NCBI GenBank assembly: GCA_048500275.1
Contig: JASNYI010000002.1
Coordinates: 744,001-808,000, forward strand
Direction: 5' to 3'
From: UBA5066 sp048500275
Lineage (GTDB): Bacteria > Acidobacteriota > Thermoanaerobaculia > UBA5066
DNA length: 64,000 nt
Below are positions 27,347-36,276 of this stretch, in pieces. Under the pieces are notes generated by a model. It did not search any database and had not been told where the DNA came from. It worked only from the letters and a program-made list of their open reading frames with translations. Made by a program: the position numbers and the translations under genes. The first letter of the stretch is position 1, and each line of letters begins with the position of its first letter.

Positions 27347-28303
27347 ATGAGAATCGCGATGCCTCGTCCGGCGACCTGTGTCCTGCTCCTCGCCGGGGCG
27401 CTCGCGGGCGCAGGCGCCGCAGCCTCGGACGAGGCGCCCGCCGGCTCCGCGGAGGGATTCACCGGAGCCTGGTCGCTCCTCGCGGAGAAGGACGACATCG
27501 CCGCCAAGGCCAGGAGGGGCGCCTGGGACGTCCTTCCGGGCGCGGGATCGCGAGGGACGGCCGGCGGCGGGTTCGACCTGCCGCTGGAAGCGATGACCGA
27601 CGCGCGCCGCCTCGTCGTCGAGGACGACGGCACGACGCTCCGGGCGACCTACCCGTCGGGGCGGAAGAGGACGTTCGTGACCGACGGCGAGAAGCGCTAC
27701 CTCGACGACGGCGACGGGCCGGCCACGGTGACGGCCCGGCGCAAGGAGACGACGGTCACCGTCCTTTCGGAGTGGTTCCGGGGCTACAGGCTGACGGAGA
27801 CGTGGGAGCTGCGGACCGGACCCCGCCGCCTCGTCGTGACCGGCAAGGTGAGAGGACGCACGTCGCAGGGGTACGTCCGCACCTACGAGCCGGAGCCCCT
27901 CCAGGCGGCAGGAGCGCCCGCGCCAGTGCAGGCCCCGGCCGATCCGTCCCCGGGCGCCGCGCCGGTCGCCACGATCGAAGCCGCGCCTGCGGACGTCGAC
28001 CGCCTCGGCGAGTGCACGATCAGGCCCCCGCGCCGGTCGAGCCCCGGGGAGCTGCGCGCGCTCGTTCGCGTCTCCCAGGAGGAGGCGGGGAAGGCGGCCG
28101 TGGCCTCGCTGGCGCCGCTGAAGCCGGGCGACGTGATCTCGTCGGACGTGGAGTCGTTCGAGGGCTGCCTCGTCTGGCCCTTCACGATGCGCCTCCCCAC
28201 CAAGAGGGGTGTGCAGGAGGTCTTCGTGGACGCCGGAGACGGAAAGGTCGTCCGGTCGGAGTTCGTGCCGATGGGGCCGGCGGGGGAGACGCCCGCCCCC
28301 TGA
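27347..28303 (+). CDS. secreted protein of unknown function
   Basis: 318 residues; signal peptide about 1-26. An N-terminal domain (40-185) reads as beta strands (ARRLVVEDDGTTLRATYPSG, LTETWELRTGPRRLVV). A proline/alanine linker covers about 190-220. A C-terminal domain of about 75 residues (ALVRVSQEEAGKAAVASLAP, SFEGCLVWPFTMRLP, EVFVDAGDGKVV) has the shape of a PepSY-type domain. GGAG sits before the ATG. It is convergent with the DUF1684 gene. No reaction can be assigned. Confidence 0.65.
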   Translation: MRIAMPRPATCVLLLAGALAGAGAAASDEAPAGSAEGFTGAWSLLAEKDDIAAKARRGAWDVLPGAGSRGTAGGGFDLPLEAMTDARRLVVEDDGTTLRATYPSGRKRTFVTDGEKRYLDDGDGPATVTARRKETTVTVLSEWFRGYRLTETWELRTGPRRLVVTGKVRGRTSQGYVRTYEPEPLQAAGAPAPVQAPADPSPGAAPVATIEAAPADVDRLGECTIRPPRRSSPGELRALVRVSQEEAGKAAVASLAPLKPGDVISSDVESFEGCLVWPFTMRLPTKRGVQEVFVDAGDGKVVRSEFVPMGPAGETPAP

Positions 28304-28329
28304 CGCCGGCGCCGGGCCCCCGTCGCCCG

Positions 28330-29247
28330 TCAGTGCCCCGCGGGCACTTTCTCTCCGGCCTCGATCCTCACGGGGAGGACGTTCTTCGGCAGGGGGAGCG
28401 GGCAGGTCGCGTACGGCGTGAAGGCGCAGGGAGGGTTCTGGGCGAGGTTGAAGTCGAGGAGGACCTTCGTCTCCCCGGCCGCGGGTCTCGGGGCGAAGAG
28501 AAAGCGGCCGGCGCCGTAGGTCTCCGTACCGGCCGTCGCGTCGCTGAAGACGAAAAAGAGCGTTTCGTCGGCCGGGGCCTCGACCGTCGGCTCGAGCGCG
28601 AGCTCCCGGCCGGAAACCGTGAAGCGGACGAGTCCCGGCGCGAGGGCCTTCTGAGGAGGTCCCTGCGCGGAGGGGATCTCGATCTCCACCGGCGCTGCGT
28701 ACGGCTCGAACGTCCCCTCGAGCCGGAGCTGCGGGTCGACCGGGAAATAGTCGAGGCCGACGAAGCCCGTGCGCCGGGGGCTCTCGGGGTCCCGGGCCCT
28801 CACGGCGAGCCGGCCGGCCCGCTCGATGAGGGTGAGGCGAGTGCGGCCCACCGTGACGACGTCGGGCTTCCCCGAGCGATCCGACACGAGCGGGGCGTCG
28901 GTCGGAGGCGCGCCGTTCACCGCGACCGGCGCGCCCGGCTCGACCCTGAGCGTCACGGAGCCGTCGGGCCCGAGGACGAAGGCGCAGGCCCTCGCCGGGA
29001 TGCCGGGGGCTTCGAGCGCGATCGGCGCGGCCGGGTCGGAGCCGGCGGCGTTCTCCCCGGGCGCCAGCCAGTGGAGCGCGACGAGGGTGAGCCACCCGTT
29101 CTCCGAGGCGAGGCGCGACTCGCGGAGGGCCCGCGCGGCGCCGATCTCGGCCACGTAGGCCGGGTCGGGCGCCGGGGATCTCCTGCAGGCGGCGCTCGCG
29201 TGGACGAGGAGAAGGAGGAGGAGGAGAAGGGGAGCGGCTCGGCGCAT
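28330..29247 (-). CDS. DUF1684 family exported protein
   Basis: 305 residues; a leucine-rich signal peptide followed by Cys20 suggests a lipoprotein, though the lipobox (SAAC) is weak. The body matches DUF1684: SENGWLTLVALHWLAPGEN at the N-terminus; VGLDYFPVDPQLRLEGTFEPY in the centre; the C-terminal AGRFLFAP, KVLLDFNLAQNPPCAFTPYATCPLP and PVRIEAGEK blocks. The DFN-x2-x-NPPCAF(T/N) core is the most conserved part of the family. Its activity is unknown. It overlaps nothing and lies 34 bp downstream of the sensor kinase gene on the same strand. Confidence 0.85.
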   Translation of the reverse strand: MRRAAPLLLLLLLLVHASAACRRSPAPDPAYVAEIGAARALRESRLASENGWLTLVALHWLAPGENAAGSDPAAPIALEAPGIPARACAFVLGPDGSVTLRVEPGAPVAVNGAPPTDAPLVSDRSGKPDVVTVGRTRLTLIERAGRLAVRARDPESPRRTGFVGLDYFPVDPQLRLEGTFEPYAAPVEIEIPSAQGPPQKALAPGLVRFTVSGRELALEPTVEAPADETLFFVFSDATAGTETYGAGRFLFAPRPAAGETKVLLDFNLAQNPPCAFTPYATCPLPLPKNVLPVRIEAGEKVPAGH

Positions 29248-29281
29248 CCCCCCTTCTAGCACGGGCCTTGCCCCGCGAGGG

Positions 29282-31582
29282 TCAGGAGTCGGGGGCGCCG
29301 GCGAAGGGAACGCTGAACGCGAAGACGGCCCCGGGGCCCGCATGCTCGAGCCAGATTCGTCCCCCCTGGGCCTCGACGGCAAGGCGGCAGAAGGCGAGGC
29401 CGAGCCCGCTGCCTCGGCCCGGCTGGCTGCCGACGGTGAACTTCTCGAAGATCCGCCCCCGGACCTTCTCATCGACGCCCGGTCCGCAGTCGCGGACACG
29501 GACCTCGACTGCGGTTCCGTCACGGCAGGCGCTGACCCGGATCGCTCCCGATCCTGGCGGGCTGAACTTGAGCGCGTTTCCGACGAGGTTCTCGAGGACC
29601 CGCACGACGAGGCCCGGATCGGTCCTGACGACGGGCAGGTCGTCGGGCACCTCGGTGAGGAGCTCGAGTCGACGGGCCTCCGCGGCCGGCTGCATCGTCC
29701 GGACGGCATCCTCGACGAGAGGGCAGAGCGAAACGTTCTCCTTCCGTACCGGGAAGACGCCCTCCTCGAGCCGGGCGATCTCGAGGATCCCCTCGACGAG
29801 GATGAGCTGGCGACGGACGTTCCGCTCGGCCGCGTCGAGGAGCTTCCGGTCGGCCCCCTCGAGGCCCGGGGCGTTTCCGAGGAGCTCGAGGGCCCCCATG
29901 ACGCCCGCGATCGGACCCCGGAGGTCGTGGACCATCATGCGCGTCAGCTCTTCCCGGGTTCGCGCGAGGGCCGCCTTTCCGAGGCCCAGGCCGACGGCCT
30001 CGGCGAGCGCCTCGGCGAGCACCACGTCCTCCTGGTCGAAGGCGGCCGGGCCGGGTCTCTCGAAGCAGGCGAGGCCGAGGTTCCGGCCCAGGTTCCTGAC
30101 GGGGACGACGAGCCGGGTCCACGCCGGGCCGTCGCCGGCCGCGGAGATCTCGTCCTGCCGGGTCACGCCCTGCTCGAACGCGCGGCCGAGGAGGCCCTCG
30201 TCGAGGGGCGGGCGGAGCGTGGCCAGGCCGTCCGTCCGTCCCGCGAGCCGGAAGTGGCCGTCCTCTCCGGCGAGAGCGAGATAGGCTCTCGGGCTGCGGG
30301 CACGCAGCGAGATCGCGCGGGCCGCGTCGGCCACGATCTGCTCCGCGTCGGTCCCGCGGGCCGAAACCTCGAGGACCGAGTTCACGAGCTCCTGCTCTCC
30401 GGTCGCGCGCTGGCGCGCGTCGTCGAGCTGCGCCGTGCGTATCGCGAGCGCGACCTGGGCGGTCGTCGACTCGATCAGGTGCTGCTGGTCCTCGCCGAAG
30501 TGCTCGGGATCGGGGTGGACGAGGGTGAGGACCCCGAAGAGGACCGGACCGTTCTCGATGGGCGCCGACAGGGCCGACCGGACGACCGGGCCCTGGGCCG
30601 GGAGGTGGTGCCAGCGGGAATCCGTCGCGACGTCCGGGATGAGGGCCACCTGCCTGTTGCGGACGACCCAGCCGGCGAGCCCCCGGTCGAGGAGTTCCGC
30701 GGCCGCGGCCGGGCCGAGGGCGAGGGCCGAGTCGCCCTCTGCGAAGAGGCCCCGGCTGAAGCGACCTTGCTCGTCGAGGAGGAGGAGGCTCGCTCCGGAG
30801 GCCCCTGTCAGGGAGCACGCCGTCCCCAGGACCTTCTCGAGGGTCGTGTCCAGGCTCGAGGCCGTCCCCGCGGCCCGCGTCACGGCCAGGAGGCTGGCGA
30901 GCAGCTCGTTCTGCGACCGGACGACGTTCATCAGGCGCCGGCTCGAGTTCGCGAGGAGGGCCGTGGTCCAGACCACGGCGCAGAGAGTGCAGATGAGGGG
31001 AGGGAGCGCCATCCAGGGGCTTTCCCAGACGATCGCGCCTCCCACGAGCCCGCTCCCGATGGCCACGGCCCTGGCCCAGAAGAGCAGGGAGGCGACCGCG
31101 AGCGCGAGGGAGGTGACCTTCTCGAGGACCTGGGGGCCGCCCCGGGGCCGGCGGCGCCAGATCATCCACGCGGTGGCCCCGAGCAGGGAGGCGAGGACCG
31201 CGCTCGAGAGAACGGTGCGAGCCCCGACCTCGTCTCTGACCTGGGTGAAGAAGAAGAACGCCACCGCGGCCGCCGCCGTGGTCCAGACCGTCAGGCGACG
31301 GGTGGGGGCGAGACCGTAGAAGACGCGGATGGCCTCGTGCGCGAGGGCGGCGCCGAAGACGAAGAGAACGTTCGCGAGCGCGATCGAGAAGATCGAGGGG
31401 ACGTGCCCCCTCGCCGAGAAGAGGACCAGTCCGACGAAGAAGGCCGCGTAGCTCAGGGCGAGCCGGTCGGGACCGCGCATCCTCCCGAGCTCTCTCCAGG
31501 CGAGGACGACCGAGACGAGGAGACAGACGAAGATCAGGGCGCTCGCAACGAAGAGAGTGCGGGCGTCGATGACCGGCAACAT
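29282..31582 (-). CDS. membrane sensor histidine kinase with GAF domains
   Basis: 766 residues from the ATG at 31582 (an ATG at 31633 would add 17 residues; neither has a strong ribosome site). About seven N-terminal helices (residues 5-220) form a membrane module. Two GAF-type domains follow (about 245-400 and 415-560). The kinase core has the H-box MMVHDLRGPIAGVMGALELL, the N-box ENLVGNALKFSPPG, and G-boxes RDCGPGV and GRGSGLGLAFCRLAVEAQGG. The response regulator partner is not adjacent. The signal is unknown; GAF domains often bind small ligands or haem. Confidence 0.85.
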   Translation of the reverse strand: MLPVIDARTLFVASALIFVCLLVSVVLAWRELGRMRGPDRLALSYAAFFVGLVLFSARGHVPSIFSIALANVLFVFGAALAHEAIRVFYGLAPTRRLTVWTTAAAAVAFFFFTQVRDEVGARTVLSSAVLASLLGATAWMIWRRRPRGGPQVLEKVTSLALAVASLLFWARAVAIGSGLVGGAIVWESPWMALPPLICTLCAVVWTTALLANSSRRLMNVVRSQNELLASLLAVTRAAGTASSLDTTLEKVLGTACSLTGASGASLLLLDEQGRFSRGLFAEGDSALALGPAAAAELLDRGLAGWVVRNRQVALIPDVATDSRWHHLPAQGPVVRSALSAPIENGPVLFGVLTLVHPDPEHFGEDQQHLIESTTAQVALAIRTAQLDDARQRATGEQELVNSVLEVSARGTDAEQIVADAARAISLRARSPRAYLALAGEDGHFRLAGRTDGLATLRPPLDEGLLGRAFEQGVTRQDEISAAGDGPAWTRLVVPVRNLGRNLGLACFERPGPAAFDQEDVVLAEALAEAVGLGLGKAALARTREELTRMMVHDLRGPIAGVMGALELLGNAPGLEGADRKLLDAAERNVRRQLILVEGILEIARLEEGVFPVRKENVSLCPLVEDAVRTMQPAAEARRLELLTEVPDDLPVVRTDPGLVVRVLENLVGNALKFSPPGSGAIRVSACRDGTAVEVRVRDCGPGVDEKVRGRIFEKFTVGSQPGRGSGLGLAFCRLAVEAQGGRIWLEHAGPGAVFAFSVPFAGAPDS

Positions 31583-31927
31583 CGTGGAAAGAAGCCTAGC
31601 GGAGCCGGCCAGCTCTGTCCACCCGAAGGACAATCTTGAGGATCGAAGGCGGCTCTATTCTCGAACAGAGTCTATGGCCTGAGGAGAACCTCGCCTGAAT
31701 CCGGATCTCGAGGAGGGCAGACTCCGGAGGGGGCCGGACCGGAACTCCCGTCGCCCGGACGGTCGCTCGGAGGTCTCCCGCGTCGTCTTTACCGGATGCC
31801 GAAGGCACCGAGTCCCTGTATTCTGGTCGGTGGTCCCGCGAAGGGATTCCGGCAGCCCGGCCCGGTGAGGGGCAGGTTCTTCGCGGCGGGTCTCGGACCC
31901 GGGGATCGGGACCGTAGAGGAGGATGC
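31583..31927. other. divergent intergenic region
   Basis: 345 bp between the sensor kinase (minus) and malic enzyme (plus). It must hold both promoters. I see no convincing -35/-10 pair, operator dyad, small gene or repeat. An in-frame upstream extension of malic enzyme exists but lacks a ribosome site. Confidence 0.5.
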
Positions 31928-33664
31928 ATGGATTTCTCGATCAAGGTGGACCCCGCGACGTGGCAGCGCTACATCTCGGTCCCGCGGAAGGGCGAGTACG
32001 TTCTGACGGACTCGTTCCTGAACAAGGGGACGGCCTTCACGGCGCGTGAGCGGGACGAGCTCGACATCCTCGGGCTCCTGCCCCCCGCGATCTTCACGAT
32101 CGAGCAGCAGCTGACCCGGACCTACGAGTCGTTCAGCGCCAAGCAGACGCCGCTCGAGAAGTACATCTACCTCGCCAGCCTCCACGACCGCAACGAGGTC
32201 CTCTACTACCGGCTCCTCGACGAGCACCTCTACGAGATGCTCCCGATCGTCTACACGCCGGTCGTCGGCGAGGCGTGCCAGAAGTTCTCGCACATTTTCC
32301 GTCGCGGGCGCGGCCTCTACATCGGCATCGACCAGCAGGACAACATCGAGAAGATCCTCCGGAACTACCACGCCACCGAGCCGTCGGTCATCGTCGTGAC
32401 GGACGGCGAGCGGATCCTCGGCCTCGGGGACCAGGGCGCGGGCGGGATGGGCATCCCGATCGGGAAGCTCTGCCTCTACACGGCCTGCGCGGGCATCTCG
32501 CCCTACTCCACTCTCCCGATCACCCTCGACGTCGGGACGAACAACGAGGAGCGGCTCGCCGACCCGCTCTACATGGGGCTGCGCCACCCGCGGGTCCGTG
32601 GCGAGAAGTACCAGGAGTTCATCGACAAGTTCGTCGCGGCGGTCAAGAAGGTCTACCCGAACGTCCTCCTGCAGTGGGAGGACTTCCTCAAGGACAACGC
32701 GATCTTCCAGCTCGAGCGCTTCCGCAACGAGCTGCTCACCTTCAACGACGACATCCAGGGGACGGCGTCCGTCGTCGTCGCCGGCATCTTCGGCGCGCTG
32801 CGCCTCACCGGCGGGAAGATGAGCGACCACCGGCTCGTGTTCGCCGGCGCGGGCGCCTCGGCGCACGGCATCGCCGAGCTCTTCGTCTCGGCCCTCGTCG
32901 AGGAGGGCGTCTCTCTCGAGGAAGCGCGGAAGCGGATCTGGACCTGCGACACGAAGGGGCTCTGCGTGTCCGACCGCGCGGGCCTCGAGGGCTTCAAGAA
33001 GGAGTTTGCGCGCGACCGCGCCGAGCTGGCCGGCTGGAAGGTGGCCGACGCCGGCCGGATCTCGCTCGAGGAGACGATCGAGAACGCGAGGCCGACGATC
33101 CTCATCGGCGTCTCGGCCACGCCGGGGACGTTCAGCGAGGCCATCGTCAGGAAGATGGCGGAGATGAACGAGCGTCCGCTCGTCTTCCCGCTCTCGAACC
33201 CGACCTCCAAGAGCGAGTGCACCGCGGAAGACGCCGTCCGCTGGTCGGACGGCCGGGCCATCGTGGCGACGGGGAGCCCGTTCGCGCCGGTCGTCCACGA
33301 CGGCGTGACGCACCGGATCGGACAGTGCAACAACGCGTTCATCTTCCCCGGCGTGGGCCTCGGGGCGTGCGTCTCGAGGGCGCGACACATCAGCGACGGG
33401 ATGTTCCTCGACGCGGCCAGGGCTCTGGCGACCCACGTCACCGAGGCGGACATCGCCGAGTCGGCCGTCTACCCGCAGATCTCGACGATCCGCCAGTGCT
33501 CGCACTCGGTCGCCTGCGCCGTCATCCGGCGGGCGGTGAAGGAAGGGCACGCCGACCCGGAGATCCTCGTCAACCTCGAGGAGACCGTCCGCCGGGCGAT
33601 GTGGTACCCGGAGTACCTCCCGATCCGCTACGAGCCGGCCGGCGGGCGACCGCACAAGCACTGA
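31928..33664 (+). CDS. maeA: NAD-dependent malic enzyme
   Basis: 578 residues. It converts malate to pyruvate, CO2 and NADH. Family blocks: LPIVYTPVVGEACQKFSHI near residue 105; VVTDGERILGLGDQGAGGMG at about 157-176; LQWEDFLKDNAIFQLERFR and FNDDIQGTASV (metal-binding acidic residues); the Rossmann loop FAGAGASAHGIAEL; and ALSNPTSKSE-like FPLSNPTSKSECTAEDA. The malate-binding C-terminal CNNAFIFPGVGLG is present. GGAGG five bases before the ATG sets the start. It is a single gene with a strong terminator after it. Confidence 0.96.
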   Translation: MDFSIKVDPATWQRYISVPRKGEYVLTDSFLNKGTAFTARERDELDILGLLPPAIFTIEQQLTRTYESFSAKQTPLEKYIYLASLHDRNEVLYYRLLDEHLYEMLPIVYTPVVGEACQKFSHIFRRGRGLYIGIDQQDNIEKILRNYHATEPSVIVVTDGERILGLGDQGAGGMGIPIGKLCLYTACAGISPYSTLPITLDVGTNNEERLADPLYMGLRHPRVRGEKYQEFIDKFVAAVKKVYPNVLLQWEDFLKDNAIFQLERFRNELLTFNDDIQGTASVVVAGIFGALRLTGGKMSDHRLVFAGAGASAHGIAELFVSALVEEGVSLEEARKRIWTCDTKGLCVSDRAGLEGFKKEFARDRAELAGWKVADAGRISLEETIENARPTILIGVSATPGTFSEAIVRKMAEMNERPLVFPLSNPTSKSECTAEDAVRWSDGRAIVATGSPFAPVVHDGVTHRIGQCNNAFIFPGVGLGACVSRARHISDGMFLDAARALATHVTEADIAESAVYPQISTIRQCSHSVACAVIRRAVKEGHADPEILVNLEETVRRAMWYPEYLPIRYEPAGGRPHKH

Positions 33665-33722
33665 CCCCCGGTGGGGGTGGCCGCCCTCGCGACGGGCCAC
33701 CCTCCCGGTCACCCGACCCGAG

Positions 33723-33752
33723 CGGCCCGGCGCGCGAGCGCCGGGCCGTTTT
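33723..33752 (+). terminator. rho-independent terminator of malic enzyme
   Basis: An 11-bp perfect GC stem (33723-33733 with 33738-33748), loop GCGA, then TTTT at 33749-33752. It lies between the malic enzyme stop and the convergent superoxide dismutase stop at 33756. Confidence 0.85.
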
Positions 33753-33755
33753 CCC

Positions 33756-34481
33756 TCAGGACTTCCTAGGCAGGTTTCCGGCCGCGAACTCCCAGTTCAG
33801 GAGGCCGTCCACCAGGGCGGTGAGGTGGTCCTTCCGACGGTTCTGCCAGTCGAGGTAGTACGCGTGCTCCCAGACGTCGACGACGAGGAGCGGCGTCGCC
33901 CCGGTCGTGATCGGCGTGTCCGCGTTCGCCGTTTTCACGACCTTCAGGGCCGCGCCCTCGGCGACGAGCCAGGCCCAGCCGCTGCCGAACTGGCCCGTCC
34001 CGGCGTCGACGAGCGCCTTCTTCAGCGCGTCGAGGCTCCCGAAGGAGGCCTCGATCCTCTCGGCGAGGACACCGGACGGCGCCGTTCCCCCTTTCGGACG
34101 GAGGCTCTTCCAGTAGAACTCGTGGTTCCAGGACTGCGCGGCGTTGTTGAAGACCGCTCGAGCCGTCGGGTCGGCGGCGGAGGCCCGGACGATCTCGACC
34201 AGGGTCTTGCCCTCGAGCGGGCCTCCCTTTATCAGGCCGTTCAGGGCGTCGACGTAGCCCTTGTGGTGCTTTCCCCAGTGGAACGAAAGTGTCTTCGCCG
34301 AGATGACCGGGTCGAGCGCGGTGTCGGCCCACGGAAGGGGAGGGAGCGTGATCGGCTCGGCGCCCTCGAGGATCGCCGGAAAGCCGAGCGCCGCCGCGGC
34401 GACGGAGGTCGCGGCGGCCACCTTCAGAAAGTCCCGGCGGGACGTGTCGTCGGCGGCGGTGTCGGTCGGGAGTTCGGACAT
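33756..34481 (-). CDS. sod: Fe/Mn superoxide dismutase with Tat signal
   Basis: 241 residues. The N-terminal SRRDFLK motif (residues 14-20) followed by an Ala-rich stretch is a twin-arginine signal, so the enzyme should be exported folded. Metal ligands of the Fe/Mn family are all present: His68 (FHWGKHHKGY), His120 (WNHEFYW), Asp202 and His206 (DVWEHAYYLD). About 40 residues longer than cytoplasmic SodB because of the signal. GGAGGTGA upstream of the ATG is strong. It lies 68 bp downstream of a quinone oxidoreductase gene on the same strand and may share its transcript. Metal preference cannot be decided here. Confidence 0.93.
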   Translation of the reverse strand: MSELPTDTAADDTSRRDFLKVAAATSVAAAALGFPAILEGAEPITLPPLPWADTALDPVISAKTLSFHWGKHHKGYVDALNGLIKGGPLEGKTLVEIVRASAADPTARAVFNNAAQSWNHEFYWKSLRPKGGTAPSGVLAERIEASFGSLDALKKALVDAGTGQFGSGWAWLVAEGAALKVVKTANADTPITTGATPLLVVDVWEHAYYLDWQNRRKDHLTALVDGLLNWEFAAGNLPRKS

Positions 34482-34549
34482 CGGGTCACCTCCAGGCTCT
34501 TGTCTCGGAGAGAGGTGTCCGTCGGGCTCGGGCCGGCGGATGGTGTGCG

Positions 34550-35521
34550 CTACGGAAGGAGAACCGTCGACCCCGTCGTCTTCCGCCCCCCGAGCGCCGC
34601 GTGCGCGGCGGCGGCCTCGCGGAGCGGGAAGGTCGCGTCGATCCGCACCTTTACGGCTCCCGAGCGGATCACCGCGAAAAGGTCGGCGGCGGTCTCGAGG
34701 AGGTCTTCCCGCCGTGCCGTGTAGGCCATGAGGGTGGGGCGGGTCAGGAAGAGGGAGCCCTTCTGGGCGAGAAGGAGAGGGGAAACCGGCGGGACCGGCC
34801 CCGACGCGTTGCCGTACGAGACCATGAGGCCGAGCGGCGCGAGGCAGTCGAGGGACCCTTCGAACGTGTCTCTCCCGACGGCGTCGTAGACGACGCGGAC
34901 GCCGGCGCCTCCGGTGATCTCCTGCACGCGGGCGACGAAGTCCTCACGCGACGTGACGACGACGTGGTCGCAGCCCGCGTCGCGCGCGAGCGACGCCTTG
35001 GCGTCGGTGGAGACGGTGCCGATCACGGTCGCCCCGAGGCTCTTCGCCCACTGCACGGCGAGGAGGCCGACTCCTCCGGCGGCCGAGTGGAGGAGGATCG
35101 CCTCTCCTTCCTCGACGCGGTGCGTCTTCCGGAGGAGGTACCGCGCGGTCATCCCCTTCAGTATCGCGGCGGCGGCGACCCCGTCGCCGACGTCGTCCGG
35201 GAGGGGGACCAGACGGTGCGCGGCGACGAGCCGCTCCTCGGCGTACGCGCCGACCGGCCCCGCGTAGGCGACGCGGTCGCCCGGCTTCACCTCGGACACT
35301 CCGGCTCCGACCTCCTCGACCACCCCCGCCCCTTCGGAGCCGGGGATCGCCGGGAGCGGCAGCGGGTAGAGGCCCGAGCGGTGGTAGGTGTCGATGAAGT
35401 TCAGGCCGATCGCGGTGTGGCGCAGGCGGACCTCGCCCGGTCCGGGAGATGCGACGTCGACCTCTTCCCAGCGAAGGACCTCGGGGCCGCCGGTCTGGTG
35501 GATGCGGATGGCGTGCGTCAT
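34550..35521 (-). CDS. qorA: zinc-independent quinone oxidoreductase
   Basis: 323 residues, the normal length for QOR of the MDR superfamily. It reduces quinones with NADPH. Seen: HTAIGLNFIDTYHRSGLYP (N-terminal catalytic domain, without the structural zinc cysteines), IPGSEGAGVVEEVGAGV, the Rossmann segment LLHSAAGGVGLLAVQWAKSLGATVIG, and DAVGRDTFEGSLDCLAPLG. It lies between the NO-operon hairpin and the superoxide dismutase gene, on the same strand as both, suggesting an oxidative-stress neighbourhood. Confidence 0.93.
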   Translation of the reverse strand: MTHAIRIHQTGGPEVLRWEEVDVASPGPGEVRLRHTAIGLNFIDTYHRSGLYPLPLPAIPGSEGAGVVEEVGAGVSEVKPGDRVAYAGPVGAYAEERLVAAHRLVPLPDDVGDGVAAAAILKGMTARYLLRKTHRVEEGEAILLHSAAGGVGLLAVQWAKSLGATVIGTVSTDAKASLARDAGCDHVVVTSREDFVARVQEITGGAGVRVVYDAVGRDTFEGSLDCLAPLGLMVSYGNASGPVPPVSPLLLAQKGSLFLTRPTLMAYTARREDLLETAADLFAVIRSGAVKVRIDATFPLREAAAAHAALGGRKTTGSTVLLP

Positions 35522-35583
35522 CGGATTCCTCGCGGCGAGCGTACCGCGCGAGGCGCCGGCTCGCAGGGCACGAGACGTGGGGA

Positions 35584-35614
35584 CCCCCCCGGGGACGGTC
35601 CGTCCCCGGGGGGG
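35584..35614 (-). terminator. long GC hairpin at the end of the NO operon
   Basis: 15-bp perfect arms (35584-35598 and 35600-35614) around a single base, foldable as a 13-bp stem with a five-base loop. It lies 19 bp after the DUF6448 stop on the minus strand. There is no T-run. Confidence 0.55.
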
Positions 35615-35633
35615 CTGGGCCTTCCGGCAGCCG

Positions 35634-36266
35634 TCAGTCGCAGGTGTGGCCGGGGGCCTTCGGGCCGGCCGCCTGCGGCGCCACGTGCCCTCCGGGCCCG
35701 GCGTGGACGGCCTCGACGATCGCCTTCGTGGAGTGCATCAGGTCGACGTAGGCGGCGACGTAGGCGCGCCCGTCGGCCGCCGAGGCGTCCGCCTTCGTCT
35801 TCGCTTCGAGCGCGATCGCGAACTTCTCCCTCACCTTCGCCGCGGCGTGCTCGCCGACGAGCTTCGCGAAACCGTCGACGGAGCCCGAGGCGAGGGCCGA
35901 CTCGAGGCTTCCGATGAAGGGGGGCTCCTTCACGCCCCTCTTCAGCCCGGTGTAGGAGGCGCCCTCCGTCTCGCGGTGGAGCCTGACGATCGTCTCGAAG
36001 AAGGCCGTGTCGGCCAGCTCCCGCGCTTCCGTGCCGAGCTTCCGGACGGCGAGCGTCTTCTGGAAGGAGGCGCGGACCTCCGGTTCCTGGGCCGCGGAGA
36101 TCCACTTGAGGACGGGCGACACGTCGCCGTTTCCGATCGCGGCCTTCGCGTCGACGACGACCGGGCCGTCGACCGAATCGCAGTGGGCGTCGGCCGCCGG
36201 GGCGGCCAGGACGAGCGCCGCGGCCAGCGCGGCACCGGTGAGGGTCAGGGAAGGGCTCTGTCTCAT
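35634..36266 (-). CDS. DUF6448 family exported protein in the NO operon
   Basis: 210 residues; signal peptide 1-27 ending at DAHC. The mature start HCDSVDGPVVVDAKAAI, followed by WISAAQEPEVRASFQKTLAVR, is the hallmark of the DUF6448 family. Residues 80-190 are helical, with AFFETIVRLHRETEGASYTGLK and VDLMHSTKAIVEAVH. The C-terminus is Gly/Pro-rich and ends in Cys-Asp. GGAGTGA precedes the ATG. Only 10 bp separate it from the norB stop, so it is probably the third gene of the ric-norB transcript. The function of the family is unknown. Confidence 0.85.
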   Translation of the reverse strand: MRQSPSLTLTGAALAAALVLAAPAADAHCDSVDGPVVVDAKAAIGNGDVSPVLKWISAAQEPEVRASFQKTLAVRKLGTEARELADTAFFETIVRLHRETEGASYTGLKRGVKEPPFIGSLESALASGSVDGFAKLVGEHAAAKVREKFAIALEAKTKADASAADGRAYVAAYVDLMHSTKAIVEAVHAGPGGHVAPQAAGPKAPGHTCD

Positions 36267-36276
36267 TTCGTCACTC

